This document shows positions 26,426 through 34,950 of a DNA stretch of 64,000 nt, in pieces. Source of the stretch: JBFMDN01 sp040753915 (GTDB taxonomy: Bacteria; Desulfobacterota; Desulfomonilia; Desulfomonilales; Desulfomonilaceae); the NCBI GenBank assembly GCA_040753915.1, contig JBFMDN010000014.1, positions 33,361 to 97,360 on the forward strand, written 5' to 3'. The first letter of the stretch is position 1. Each line of letters begins with the position of its first letter. A model generated the notes under the pieces. It saw only the letters and a list, made by a program, of their open reading frames with translations. It was not told the origin of the DNA and did not search any database. Both the position numbers and the translations under genes were made by a program.

Positions 26426-26874
26426 TCTACAAAGCTAACCGTTTCACTTATAATGAAAGAATTTTAACACGGACGTCGAATTGTGCAAGCGAAGGAGGGG
26501 AACAGGACAACCGATGAGTGTGCGGTTCATCTTCCGCGAGAGGGCTCTCTTTCGCACCTTTCAGTCGACGTCAGGCCTATCTCAACAATCACGCACCCCC
26601 GTGTGAGCCGGATCGAGCCTCCCGATTGAGGGACTCGAAAGTAACAGCTATGGTGCATCGCATTAAGCACAGGCCAGAACCTCATTAGCAAACCGAGCGA
26701 TTAACGACGGCGTGAAAACAACGACTACACTCTCCTATCGTGCTGGCCGTAAGCCAGGAGCTCCCCAGGCACGGATGGGAAATCTCAACCTCTATCAAGA
26801 CCACATGTCGACCGGGCTCATTGGCTTCCAACTGCAATGACTGCCACGCATGTTCAATGCGTGGCAGTATAGTC

Positions 26875-27173
26875 GAAAATGTCTCAAAACTCGGGACACA
26901 CCTAACATCGTAGCACGATTGGGCGTCGATGCGTGGAAAGGCACCCTCACCCCAACCCTCTCCCAGAGGGAGAGGGAGCCTTAAAAATCACCTCTCCCCC
27001 GCTTCGGGGTAGAGGGTTAGGGTGAGGGGGTGTGCCACGATTATCACGGACTGCCGGCTCTCCCAGAGGGAGAGGGAGCCTCAAAAATCCCCTCTCCCCC
27101 GCTTCGGGGTAGAGGGTTAGGGTGAGAGGGTATGCCACGATTATCACGGACTGCCGGCTTTTGAGACACTTTC
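26875..27173. mobile_element. possible MITE-like element bounded by 15-bp inverted repeats
   Basis: GAAAATGTCTCAAAA at 26875-26889 and the reverse complement of 27159-27173 (GAAAGTGTCTCAAAA) match at 14 of 15 bases. They enclose 299 bp that carry no gene but hold the tandem 100-bp repeats. The arrangement resembles a non-autonomous transposable element. No target-site duplication was confirmed. Confidence 0.4.
26958..27157. repeat. two tandem 100-bp repeat units
   Basis: Unit one is 26958-27057 and unit two 27058-27157. They differ at only about four positions. Each holds the inverted motif TCTCCCAGAGGGAGAGGG-like sequence and a second GC-rich hairpin around CCCCGCTTCGGGG. The first unit is preceded by CACCCTCACCCCAACCC. 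The motif recurs at 63805-63838. Confidence 0.85.
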
Positions 27174-27207
27174 AGTCGGTCAACCCTGAGACTCGCGGAG
27201 ATCGGGT

Positions 27208-28083
27208 TCATTCAATTTCGGTAGGGTGCGGCAAGGACGCTGCCCGGCGGTGGATCGCTTCAGCGAAGCGGACGAATTCTTCCGGCGAGAGGGTTTCTCC
27301 CCTCCTTGCAAGATCTATTGCCGACTCCTCCGCAGCTCGTTTCACCGAATCCGTCCCCATCGTGAAGGAAAATGCCCTCAAATTGTTCCTCAGAGTCTTG
27401 CGACGACCTGCAAATGAGATCTTGACGAGTCGTTCAAACAGCGCCGCGTCGGTCACGTGCAGCGGGGGAGGGTCCGGGAATGTTACCCGCACGAGAGAAG
27501 AAGTTACCTCAGGCACAGGAAAGAAAGCTCTTGGTGGTATGTCGAAGAGGATGTCCACCGTTGCCTTCGCTGCAAGGACCACCGTGAGAACACCGTATTC
27601 CTTGGTTCCCGGGTCTGCGAGGAGTCGATGAGCCACTTCCTTCTGCAGGAGAATATGAAGAGAGCTGAAGTCCGCGCTGTTCCGGGAAAAACTGAATAGC
27701 AGGCGGCTCGATATGTTGTAGGGCAGATTAGCCACAACTCGCAGCCTGCCAATTCTCTCTCTCAGGCCGTGGAAATCGTACTTGAGAGCGTCTGCATGGA
27801 TAAGCTCAACGAGAGGCAATCCTGAGAATCTCTTCTGCAAAACGCGAAAGAAACCGGAATCTATCTCGAGAGCATAGATTTTCGCACCCCGTCCACGGAG
27901 CTCTTCGGTGAGGAATCCGAGGCCGGCTCCTATTTCTACAAGGGGCTCACCCTCCTCAATGCGGGCCGTCTCCCCGATTCGCGTGAGATAGCGTGAATCC
28001 ACGAGAAGGTTCTGCCCCATCCACTTCTTGGGAGCAAGACCGTATTCTCGGAAGAGCTTTCTTATTTCGGAGACAGATGGCAT
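27208..28083 (-). CDS. rsmA: 16S rRNA dimethyladenosine transferase RsmA (KsgA)
   Basis: The 291-residue protein has the family N-terminus APKKWMGQNLLVDSRYL, the SAM-binding motif VEIGAGLGFLTEEL, the acidic ribose contact (ALEIDSGFF), motif HADALKYDF and the catalytic NLPYNISS, which places the target adenine. The C-terminal domain is present (FAGRRKTLRNNLRAF). It dimethylates the two adjacent adenines near the 3' end of 16S rRNA during small-subunit maturation. The length is normal. It is a single gene on the minus strand, 145 bases downstream of the HdrA/MvhD-like gene. Confidence 0.95.
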   Translation of the reverse strand: MPSVSEIRKLFREYGLAPKKWMGQNLLVDSRYLTRIGETARIEEGEPLVEIGAGLGFLTEELRGRGAKIYALEIDSGFFRVLQKRFSGLPLVELIHADALKYDFHGLRERIGRLRVVANLPYNISSRLLFSFSRNSADFSSLHILLQKEVAHRLLADPGTKEYGVLTVVLAAKATVDILFDIPPRAFFPVPEVTSSLVRVTFPDPPPLHVTDAALFERLVKISFAGRRKTLRNNLRAFSFTMGTDSVKRAAEESAIDLARRGETLSPEEFVRFAEAIHRRAASLPHPTEIE

Positions 28084-28228
28084 GACTACACGGAAAAGCG
28101 ATGGTATACTCGCTCGAAATGGGCGGGACGAGCGTTTGAAGCGCTTTTCTCTGCCTCGCCACGCTGATTCCGCCCCCTTCTTCTTGACCCCCGATTGCCA
28201 TGACAGCTAGTTGGAAGAGACCTGCCAC

Positions 28229-29848
28229 TCAAGCTGTCAGGATTTTCTCATCAGTAGTATTGCGGGCTTGAGTGCAAAACTCCTGGACGACCTTCTGGAA
28301 CCTGGGCCCTTCATTCGCGGCTACCGTAGCGTATCGAATGGGGAAGTTGCCCATCTCCAGCGCGCTAAGAGCGTTCTTCACTCGGGCTGCTGCCCAGTCG
28401 GTGCCGTCCTTCGACGCGCAGTTGCCGTGGTGGCACCCAGCCACAAGAAGTCCCGCGGCTCCGGAGGCAAGGGTTGCCCACAAGAGGGACTCGGAAACCC
28501 AGCCGGCACACGGAACCGAGAAAAACAAAACTCCTTCGGGAAGTGGGATCTGGGATACCGCTCGCGCAGCCGAGCGTTGGCAGCCATAGATCACGAGGGG
28601 CTCACGATCTGCCATCTTGGTGACTTCTCGAAGAAATGAAGAGACTGCCTCATCGGGAAAGGACGCGAGCGCAAGGGCGGTGCGGGGGCATTCGGATACG
28701 CACACTCCGCACTCCTGACACGCTGCGGGAGAGGCTTGGATTGCTGATCTGGCGGAGGCACCCGCATAAGAGATGGCAGTATGGGGGCACACGCGGAAAC
28801 AGGTGAGGCAACGACAACACTCATCGCTTACGGTAACCTTTGCTCTTTTCGCGGCCGAATCCGGGAAATTCATCAGCCATGCTCGCGCCCGTGCTGCAAC
28901 TGCGAAGGCTTGGGCTGCGACGTCCACGAGATCGATGTTCCCCGTGATTTCGCCTACAGCGAAGATTCCCTCGGCAAACGAGCGTCCCGAATGGCAGTGC
29001 GTGCTCGAAGAAAGGATAAACCCTTCTGAATCGACGTCTTCTGCTGTGATGTCCAACGCGTAAGAGGGGACGGACGACGGAGCGGCGCCCGGAGGGACAA
29101 TTACCCTGTGGCACTTGAGGTCCGTAAGCTGGCCTGCGTCAACAAGGTCCGGAACGGTAACGAGGAACTTCGGCTCATCGGGGCTGGACACAGGAACGAC
29201 TTCAACGCGGGGCAGGTCATCGCCAAACCTGAAGAATAGCACCCCGGCCCGCTTCGCCCCCTCGTACAGGGTCTCGCCGAAGAGATGCCGAACAGGCGCA
29301 TTCCTCATCAGGACAAAGGATGTTCCGCCCATGTTCCTGAGCTCCGCAGCAGCAGCAATGGCTGCCATTCCGGCTGCTTGATTGGACGGCAGGCCGTAGT
29401 CGAGGAGAAACGCGACAACTTCGCCAGAACTCGGTTGAAAATTTTCGGCAAGTGTCTCGACCTCGGATGGGAGCCCGGAAGGTATAGATGTCCCCGACAT
29501 GCTGGGGGCAAGCACGATGCACCCGAAGTGCTGTGGACCGGCTCCCAATCCACGTACGAGAAATCCGTTGTCGACGCGCTGCACGCGGAGCGTGCCCACC
29601 AGTTCCACTCCTTCGCCTTCCTCGAATTCCGCCTCAAGATTGCGGAGGTACCCCAGAGCATCGATCCCGGGAGCAGTGCGGCACATAACCGGTGTGTTCG
29701 CGCCCTCTCTGAGGAGAACGACGGACACGCCGATACTTCTCAGTGCACTCGCTGCCAGAAAGCCCGAAGGACCGGCCCCTATAACGAGGGCCGGAGGAAG
29801 GTGAAGTCTTTCCCCGTCTTCGATGATTTTCACCTCTTTATCCGCCAT
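28229..29848 (-). CDS. FAD/Fe-S oxidoreductase with MvhD-like C-terminus (QmoB/HdrA-like)
   Basis: From the ATG at 29848 the product has 539 residues: an FAD-binding region with ALVIGAGPSGFLAA, two 4Fe-4S motifs (CCRCLTCFRVCP and CQECGVCVSECP, about 370-425), and a C-terminal MvhD/FrhD-type domain (IYGCQRSAARAV, VPCAGWV, GCHHGNCASKDG). This is the plan of QmoB and HdrA-MvhD fusions, which move electrons in sulfate reduction or flavin bifurcation. A TTG start at 29935 is possible, because it would overlap the upstream stop (TTGA). No QmoC or HdrBC genes follow, so the partner is unclear. Confidence 0.85.
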   Translation of the reverse strand: MADKEVKIIEDGERLHLPPALVIGAGPSGFLAASALRSIGVSVVLLREGANTPVMCRTAPGIDALGYLRNLEAEFEEGEGVELVGTLRVQRVDNGFLVRGLGAGPQHFGCIVLAPSMSGTSIPSGLPSEVETLAENFQPSSGEVVAFLLDYGLPSNQAAGMAAIAAAAELRNMGGTSFVLMRNAPVRHLFGETLYEGAKRAGVLFFRFGDDLPRVEVVPVSSPDEPKFLVTVPDLVDAGQLTDLKCHRVIVPPGAAPSSVPSYALDITAEDVDSEGFILSSSTHCHSGRSFAEGIFAVGEITGNIDLVDVAAQAFAVAARARAWLMNFPDSAAKRAKVTVSDECCRCLTCFRVCPHTAISYAGASARSAIQASPAACQECGVCVSECPRTALALASFPDEAVSSFLREVTKMADREPLVIYGCQRSAARAVSQIPLPEGVLFFSVPCAGWVSESLLWATLASGAAGLLVAGCHHGNCASKDGTDWAAARVKNALSALEMGNFPIRYATVAANEGPRFQKVVQEFCTQARNTTDEKILTA

Positions 29849-29928
29849 ATTAACTCTTGTCTCCCATGAATGAGCGGGCGACGGCCAAAGGAGATCGAGA
29901 ACAGTCTCCTCCTGAGGCGTGACTGACG

Positions 29929-30984
29929 TCAACAAGTCAAGAGATCGGCCACGACTGCAGCGACTGTCTGCTCCGCGTGCGTGAGTGTTTGCTCGATGTC
30001 TCTTGGGCCCGCGCAGGCTCCGGCTACATACACGCCTGGAACTGACGTGCGGCTCGAATCAAGCACGTTTCTCCCTGCGAGAAAGCCAAACTCGTCGCTT
30101 TGAATACCCATGATCGACGCAAGGGAGCTCGCAGAAGCGGGGGGGCCCTGACCGATAGAGAGGACTATCCTATGATACTGCTCCCTGACGCTTCTCCCCT
30201 TCTCTTGACGGACTATTTCGACCGTGTTATCCGGACCAGCCTGAATCTCTCCTGGGACTCCCTGGATAAGTCTCATGTTGCGGCGCTTGGCCTCCGAGAG
30301 GAGCTTGCCGGCATATTTGCCTGCCATCTGAAGATCAATGTAGAAAACGGTAATCTCCCAGTCCGGATGCAGATCAAGGATCTTCAGACCTGTTCTCACC
30401 GCTGCCTTGCAGCAGTATTGGGAACAGTAGTTGCGGCCGATGGAGGAGTCGCGGGAGCCCACGCACTGGAAGAACGCCAATCTCAGAGGATCCGATCCCG
30501 CAACTGGTAGCTGGGCCAACGCGTCGTTCCGGAGGAGATTGTCCATGTCCTGCAGCGTGAGAACGCCGGGAATACGACCATAGCCCAAGAATCCCTTCTC
30601 CGCAGCGTCGTATGGCTCGAACCCCGCAGCCAAGACCACTGCACTACAATCCAATGTCTTCTGGTCTCCGGAGGAGAGAGACCTCAATTCTGTTCTCCTG
30701 TTATTCTCCTGGGCATTGAGAAATGCGACGACCTCCCATTCCTCGAGAACCGTGATCCGGGGACTCGTTTGCACTCGTTCAATCAAATCGTCTACCGAGC
30801 AGCAGTAGCATCTCATGCATTGATCGGTCGCCATGCATGCCCAGTCTCGAACATGTCCTCCCAAACGCTGGGCCCTTTCCACGATGATGGACGAGAATCC
30901 GTTATCGGAGAGCAGGTTCGCCACCTGTAAGCCCGCTACTCCCCCACCTATGATGACCACTGGATGATGGATTGACACACTCAT
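29929..30984 (-). CDS. HdrA/QmoA-like FAD oxidoreductase
   Basis: The start at an ATG at 30984 (GGAAACGGGA upstream) gives 351 residues. The FAD motif is VVIIGGGVAGLQVANLL, with a second characteristic ERAQRLGGHVRD. HdrA-type cysteines are present in CMATDQCMRCYCC and in CVGSRDSSIGRNYCSQYCCK, which ligates an Fe-S cluster. The C-terminal GVYVAGACAGPRDIEQTLTHA is the usual HdrA ending. It has no extra ferredoxin domain, as in QmoA. It overlaps or abuts the MvhD-like gene, and the two likely form one complex. The frame is open to 31071. Confidence 0.87.
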   Translation of the reverse strand: MSVSIHHPVVIIGGGVAGLQVANLLSDNGFSSIIVERAQRLGGHVRDWACMATDQCMRCYCCSVDDLIERVQTSPRITVLEEWEVVAFLNAQENNRRTELRSLSSGDQKTLDCSAVVLAAGFEPYDAAEKGFLGYGRIPGVLTLQDMDNLLRNDALAQLPVAGSDPLRLAFFQCVGSRDSSIGRNYCSQYCCKAAVRTGLKILDLHPDWEITVFYIDLQMAGKYAGKLLSEAKRRNMRLIQGVPGEIQAGPDNTVEIVRQEKGRSVREQYHRIVLSIGQGPPASASSLASIMGIQSDEFGFLAGRNVLDSSRTSVPGVYVAGACAGPRDIEQTLTHAEQTVAAVVADLLTC

Positions 30985-31401
30985 TCCCGTTTCCGTTTCG
31001 TCGAACACGCTATGGACAGCCGCTCCCGCTGGCACCATGAGGCCAACAGCTAGTGCTGAGCGATTCCTCAAGGATTGGTTGAGATGTTGGACGCCCAGTA
31101 GTGCCCCAGCGATCCTGAGCCAACCCGGGTTTCGGAACGATCAAGAGCAAACTCCTTGGGTGATTCCGAATTGCACATGTCCTGTTTATAACTGACCTCC
31201 TGAATGTCGTCAACGCTTCGACGGAGGGAGATGGTTCCGTAGGGATCCAAGAGAAGATCTCATAAAGAACCAACGACAAGCCGTTTTCTTACCGGAGAGC
31301 TGGTCGACCACTGACAAGGGTTCCTCTAAAGACGCGTCGCAACGGACACCCAGACGGAATCCTCCCAAGTGGCCGTCAGAGTGCCGGGGATTCGCTTTTT
31401 T
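30985..31401. other. intergenic region, nothing firmly recognised
   Basis: About 415 bases separate the HdrA-like gene and the TPR gene, both on the minus strand. A 60-codon frame at 31250-31068 (TTG start) is open but lacks a ribosome site and any match I recognise. The promoter of the oxidoreductase pair should lie here. Confidence 0.4.
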
Positions 31402-32142
31402 TTACCAGGCATTTCCCGTCAAGCCTGGTATTTCCACCTGCGAAGGCGTGCTGATCGCAACGTCCATTGCACGATTAAAGTCCTCGATGGCTTCCCTGTT
31501 CTTGCCCAAATTTGCCAGGGCAGTCCCTCGATTGTTATGAGCGACCGCATCGCTCGGTCTCAACGCAATGGCTCTGTCGTAAGCTTTCACCGCCTCTTCA
31601 TGAAGACCTGCCCGAGATAGAGCATCCCCCCGCAGTCGGTAGAGCAGCCCATTGTCCGGTGAGTGGCGAATGGCCTCGTTCAGATCTCCCAAGGCCCGCT
31701 CGTCACGACGCAGATTTATGAAGGACTGAGCCCTGCCCACCAGCGCTGCCACGTTCCCTGGATCCGCTCTGAGTGCTGCCGTGAAATCTTCCACCGCATT
31801 GTCAAAGTGAGCGGTAGCAAGGAGCATTTGTCCGCGCTCCACCCTGTACGATGGGTTGTTCGGGTCTTTTGATACAGCCTGATTTAAATCGGCAAGAGCG
31901 AGACGAGGTTTCTTGAGGGCGCTGTAAGCCAGGCCGCGTTGAAAATAGGCCTCTGCCGTAGGTGCCACGGCGATAAGCTGAGAGAATATTTCTACCGCGT
32001 CATCGAACCTGCCCGACTGCATCGCTATCATTCCCTCATCCATTGGCGGGGAATCCGGGAAAGACTGACTCCACGAATGATCGGTGACCAGGGAACACGC
32101 CAGAAGTACGAGCGCGATCACGATAATTGCGCGACAAACCAT
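31402..32142 (-). CDS. exported TPR-repeat protein
   Basis: The 246-residue protein starts with a signal peptide (RAIIVIALVLLACS), where LLAC could be a lipobox. Five to six TPR units follow (for example AEAYFQRGLAYSALKKPRLA, NPSYRVERGQMLLATAHFDN, AVAHNNRGTALANLGKNREA), filling almost the whole mature length. Such proteins are periplasmic or outer-membrane-associated scaffolds. No partner is evident. It has its own upstream region of about 670 bases shared with the divergent cus operon. Confidence 0.8.
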   Translation of the reverse strand: MVCRAIIVIALVLLACSLVTDHSWSQSFPDSPPMDEGMIAMQSGRFDDAVEIFSQLIAVAPTAEAYFQRGLAYSALKKPRLALADLNQAVSKDPNNPSYRVERGQMLLATAHFDNAVEDFTAALRADPGNVAALVGRAQSFINLRRDERALGDLNEAIRHSPDNGLLYRLRGDALSRAGLHEEAVKAYDRAIALRPSDAVAHNNRGTALANLGKNREAIEDFNRAMDVAISTPSQVEIPGLTGNAW

Positions 32143-32817
32143 GTGAAAGACTCCTCGAACATATCCACGGTGGATCGAGCTCGTATTATAGGGAGTCCAT
32201 CCAGAAGAATCAAACTTGCGATGTCACTTTCGATGCCGGCGGCTATCTGACAAAAGTAACTCAGCAATCCGAGTACTTGCGAAAAACGGGAAAACCGTGC
32301 GGGAATGAGAGTGTCTTAAGAAACACGAGGGGATCAGCCCTGTATTGACTGGGCGAAAAGAGGTGGCAATCTCTCCACAGAAGAAGCTGAGCCGATTACT
32401 GGAGGCACCCGGGGGATGACAAACGTGTCGACCTGAATCGTTGGGGAATCGTCCTTGGAGACGAGAGGCATGGCGCTCACAGCATCGATCGCACAAATGG
32501 ACACTGTGAGCCAGATTTGTGAGAGAAGGGAAAGTGAGACGGTCAAGTCGAAGGTTGCCCATCGTATAACAGTCATAAGTACGCGAGCCTTGGGTGTAAC
32601 CATTCCCAAAGAGAAGGGCCTAGCCCGAGCTCTCGTGAGTCTTTCTCGAACGCAGCCCGTCTGCAGGAAAAAAAGTTAGTCGTAGCGGTCTTGGAAACTC
32701 CGAACGTGTTGCCTCATTCTGAGAAGATAGGTGCGTCGTACGGATGCAGGGCCGGAACAGCGCAGAGCGATCTGTCTGCCAATTAGCATACCCACTAAGT
32801 GGCTAGGGTAACCAACC
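32143..32817. other. divergent intergenic region upstream of the cus operon
   Basis: About 675 bases between the TPR gene and cusB. It should hold the cus promoter, but no metal-regulator operator is recognisable. One low-confidence small frame is listed separately. Confidence 0.4.
32334..32609 (-). CDS. possible small exported protein (low confidence)
   Basis: A 91-codon minus-strand frame contains a hydrophobic stretch (TVSLSLLSQIWLTVSICAID) followed by a possible signal-peptidase site (AVSA) and a polar tail. No clear ribosome site precedes it, and no family is recognised. It may be chance. Confidence 0.25.
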   Translation of the reverse strand: MGMVTPKARVLMTVIRWATFDLTVSLSLLSQIWLTVSICAIDAVSAMPLVSKDDSPTIQVDTFVIPRVPPVIGSASSVERLPPLFAQSIQG

Positions 32818-34950
32818 ATGAATGACAGCGGACATGAAAAGCCTCGATGGAAAAGCGGGAAAAGGCTGATAATCGCCATTTTGGTCGCAATTGCGTTCGG
32901 AGCGGGTTACTTTTTGCCCAAGGATTTCAGCGGCAAGCCTCAGAGCGAGACTCGAATACAGTCCCAACACCAGGATCACAGCCAGGTCACCCCTGCAGAG
33001 GGGGCGGTCGGAAGAGCCACCGTATGGACGTGCTCTATGCATCCCCAAATTAGGCTGCCCAAACCTGGCAAGTGCCCGATTTGTTTCATGGATCTTATCC
33101 CTCTTGCTTCCGAGGAGGGCACATCTGCAGACGTGAAGTCAGTCACGTACACCATGTCCGATGCCGCCAAGAAGCTCGCTGAAGTCGAGACCGCTGAAGT
33201 TCGCAGAAGGCAGGCAAGAGTCGTGATACGGATGGTGGGAATGGTTTTCGAGGACGAGACCCGGATTGCCTCGCTCACCTCACGCGTGGACGGTCGGCTG
33301 GACGAGATTTACGTCAACTTTACCGGCGACCGTGTCGAAAGAGGCAATCCTATGGTCAAGATCTGGAGTCCCACACTCATCAAGAGCCAAGTTGAGCTCT
33401 TCGAAGCGCTGCGCTACGAGGAGCCCGACCCTGAAGTCGTGCGCGGTGCGGAAGAGAAACTGATCCAGCAAGGGCTTACAAGGGAACAGGTCGAACAAAT
33501 CAAGAAAGAGCACAAGCCAATTCCCTATGTAATTTTGAAAGCTCCGATCAGTGGAATAGTCATGAAGCGTATGGCCGTGCTCGGCCAGTTTGTGAAGGAA
33601 GGATCGGAAATGTACACCATCAATGATCTCTCTAAGGTGTGGGTCAAGATGGACGCATACGAATCCGATCTTCCATGGATACGGTACGGTCAGGACGTAA
33701 CATTCACTTCTCCCGCGGTTCCTGGGCGACAATTCAAAGGAAGAGTGCTGTTCATAGATCCCACCTTGGATGGAAAAACCCGGTCAGTCAAAATCCGCGT
33801 TGAGGCAGAAAATCCTGAATTGTTGCTCAAACCGGGGATGTTCGTCAGCGCAGAGCTGGAAGCAGAAATCGACGCCGCAGGAAGGGTCATCAAATCTGAG
33901 TGGGTGGGAAAGTACATCTGCCCCGTCCATCCTCGGGATAATCCAAGCTCGGAGCCGGGGACATGCCCTGACAGCAATATGCCCCTCAAGCCGGCATCTG
34001 CTTTCGGATATGCTCCCGACGAGGCCCCTGTGTTGCCTCTCGTAATTCCTGCGACGGCACCCCTCATCACTGGCAAGCGAGCAGTAGTGTATGTGGAAGT
34101 GCACGGAACCGAAAGGCCTACCTATGAGTTGCGCGAGGTGGTGCTCGGACCGCGAGCGGGTCACTATTACGTCGTTTACAACGGGTTGAAAGAAGGCGAG
34201 CGGGTCGTCACAAGAGGGAACTTCAAGATCGACAGTGCAATGCAGATACTGGCCCGATCGAGCATGATGAACGAGCGCGACGAGACAGGAGAGAAGACAG
34301 CGGAAATTGAGAAGCCTGGCTCCCCTGAAGCGAAGGCAGAGATCGTAAAGAAGATGGAAGCCCCCCATGACTTCCTCGAACAGCTCAACCCATTGATTGC
34401 CGACTATTTGGTCCTTAAGGACTTGATGGTGGACGAGAATGTGGACCAGGCGAAGGAGCGGTCAAGACTCATGGCGAATCTGCTGGGCCGAGTGGATGCA
34501 AAGGGTCTCCACGATGAAGCAGCAGAAACGTGGAATGAGCTTTCCAGAGAGATGACGGAGAGGCTGAACGGCGTTGCCGAGGGTAAATCAATTGAAGCGC
34601 AACGCCAGGAATTCGCTGCGCTTTCCGAGGCGTTTGCTCGGGTTCTTATGGGATTCAGGCATGCTCGGAAAGATCCGGTGGTTCTATTTCATTGTCCCAT
34701 GGGCTTTGACGGAGAAGGTGCGTACTGGATCGAGGAAAGCGAAGAGAGAAAAAACCCCTATTTCGGCCACAAGCCTTTCAAAGGGCAGGCAATGCTCCAG
34801 TGTGGCGAGCTGGTCGAAAAAATCCCGCCCGAGTCGCCAAAGCCATCGCTCCTGGGTGGCCGCGACACTACCCGCGCCAACGGCTCCCACGAATTCTCAC
34901 ACGGGGGTGAGGAGAGGGAGAACACAGGTGAAAAGGGCCAACAGAGATGA
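32818..34950 (+). CDS. cusB: CusB-type periplasmic adaptor of a copper/silver RND efflux system
   Basis: The 710-residue adaptor has an N-terminal membrane anchor (16-34) and a heavy-metal-binding domain (WTCSMHPQIRLPKPGKCPIC, about 71-97). HlyD/CusB barrel and hairpin regions follow (GRLDEIYVNFTGDRVERG, YVILKAPISGIVMK). A second metal-binding repeat (YICPVHPR...CPDSNMPL, about 366-393) has lost one Cys. A DUF3347-like domain (about 510-610) and a Cys/His-containing tail (LFHCPMGFDG, GQAMLQCGELVEKIP) follow, making it longer than usual. Its stop overlaps the cusA start (ATGA). It delivers metal to the CusA pump. Confidence 0.9.
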   Translation: MNDSGHEKPRWKSGKRLIIAILVAIAFGAGYFLPKDFSGKPQSETRIQSQHQDHSQVTPAEGAVGRATVWTCSMHPQIRLPKPGKCPICFMDLIPLASEEGTSADVKSVTYTMSDAAKKLAEVETAEVRRRQARVVIRMVGMVFEDETRIASLTSRVDGRLDEIYVNFTGDRVERGNPMVKIWSPTLIKSQVELFEALRYEEPDPEVVRGAEEKLIQQGLTREQVEQIKKEHKPIPYVILKAPISGIVMKRMAVLGQFVKEGSEMYTINDLSKVWVKMDAYESDLPWIRYGQDVTFTSPAVPGRQFKGRVLFIDPTLDGKTRSVKIRVEAENPELLLKPGMFVSAELEAEIDAAGRVIKSEWVGKYICPVHPRDNPSSEPGTCPDSNMPLKPASAFGYAPDEAPVLPLVIPATAPLITGKRAVVYVEVHGTERPTYELREVVLGPRAGHYYVVYNGLKEGERVVTRGNFKIDSAMQILARSSMMNERDETGEKTAEIEKPGSPEAKAEIVKKMEAPHDFLEQLNPLIADYLVLKDLMVDENVDQAKERSRLMANLLGRVDAKGLHDEAAETWNELSREMTERLNGVAEGKSIEAQRQEFAALSEAFARVLMGFRHARKDPVVLFHCPMGFDGEGAYWIEESEERKNPYFGHKPFKGQAMLQCGELVEKIPPESPKPSLLGGRDTTRANGSHEFSHGGEERENTGEKGQQR

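Larger units (their letters stand above)
26426..27207. other. 780-bp gene-free region with a repeat element
   Basis: No gene is supported. It contains a 12-bp-stem hairpin (ACTGCCACGCAT/ATGCGTGGCAGT, 26840-26868) and, from 26875 to 27173, an inverted-repeat-bounded element with two tandem 100-bp units, described separately. Confidence 0.6.

Noticed and set aside
26958..27157. Possible CRISPR array
   Set aside because: Only two adjacent near-identical 100-bp units with no spacers. They are a tandem duplication, not CRISPR.
31068..31250. 60-codon minus-strand frame before the HdrA-like gene
   Set aside because: TTG start without a ribosome site, and no recognised family.
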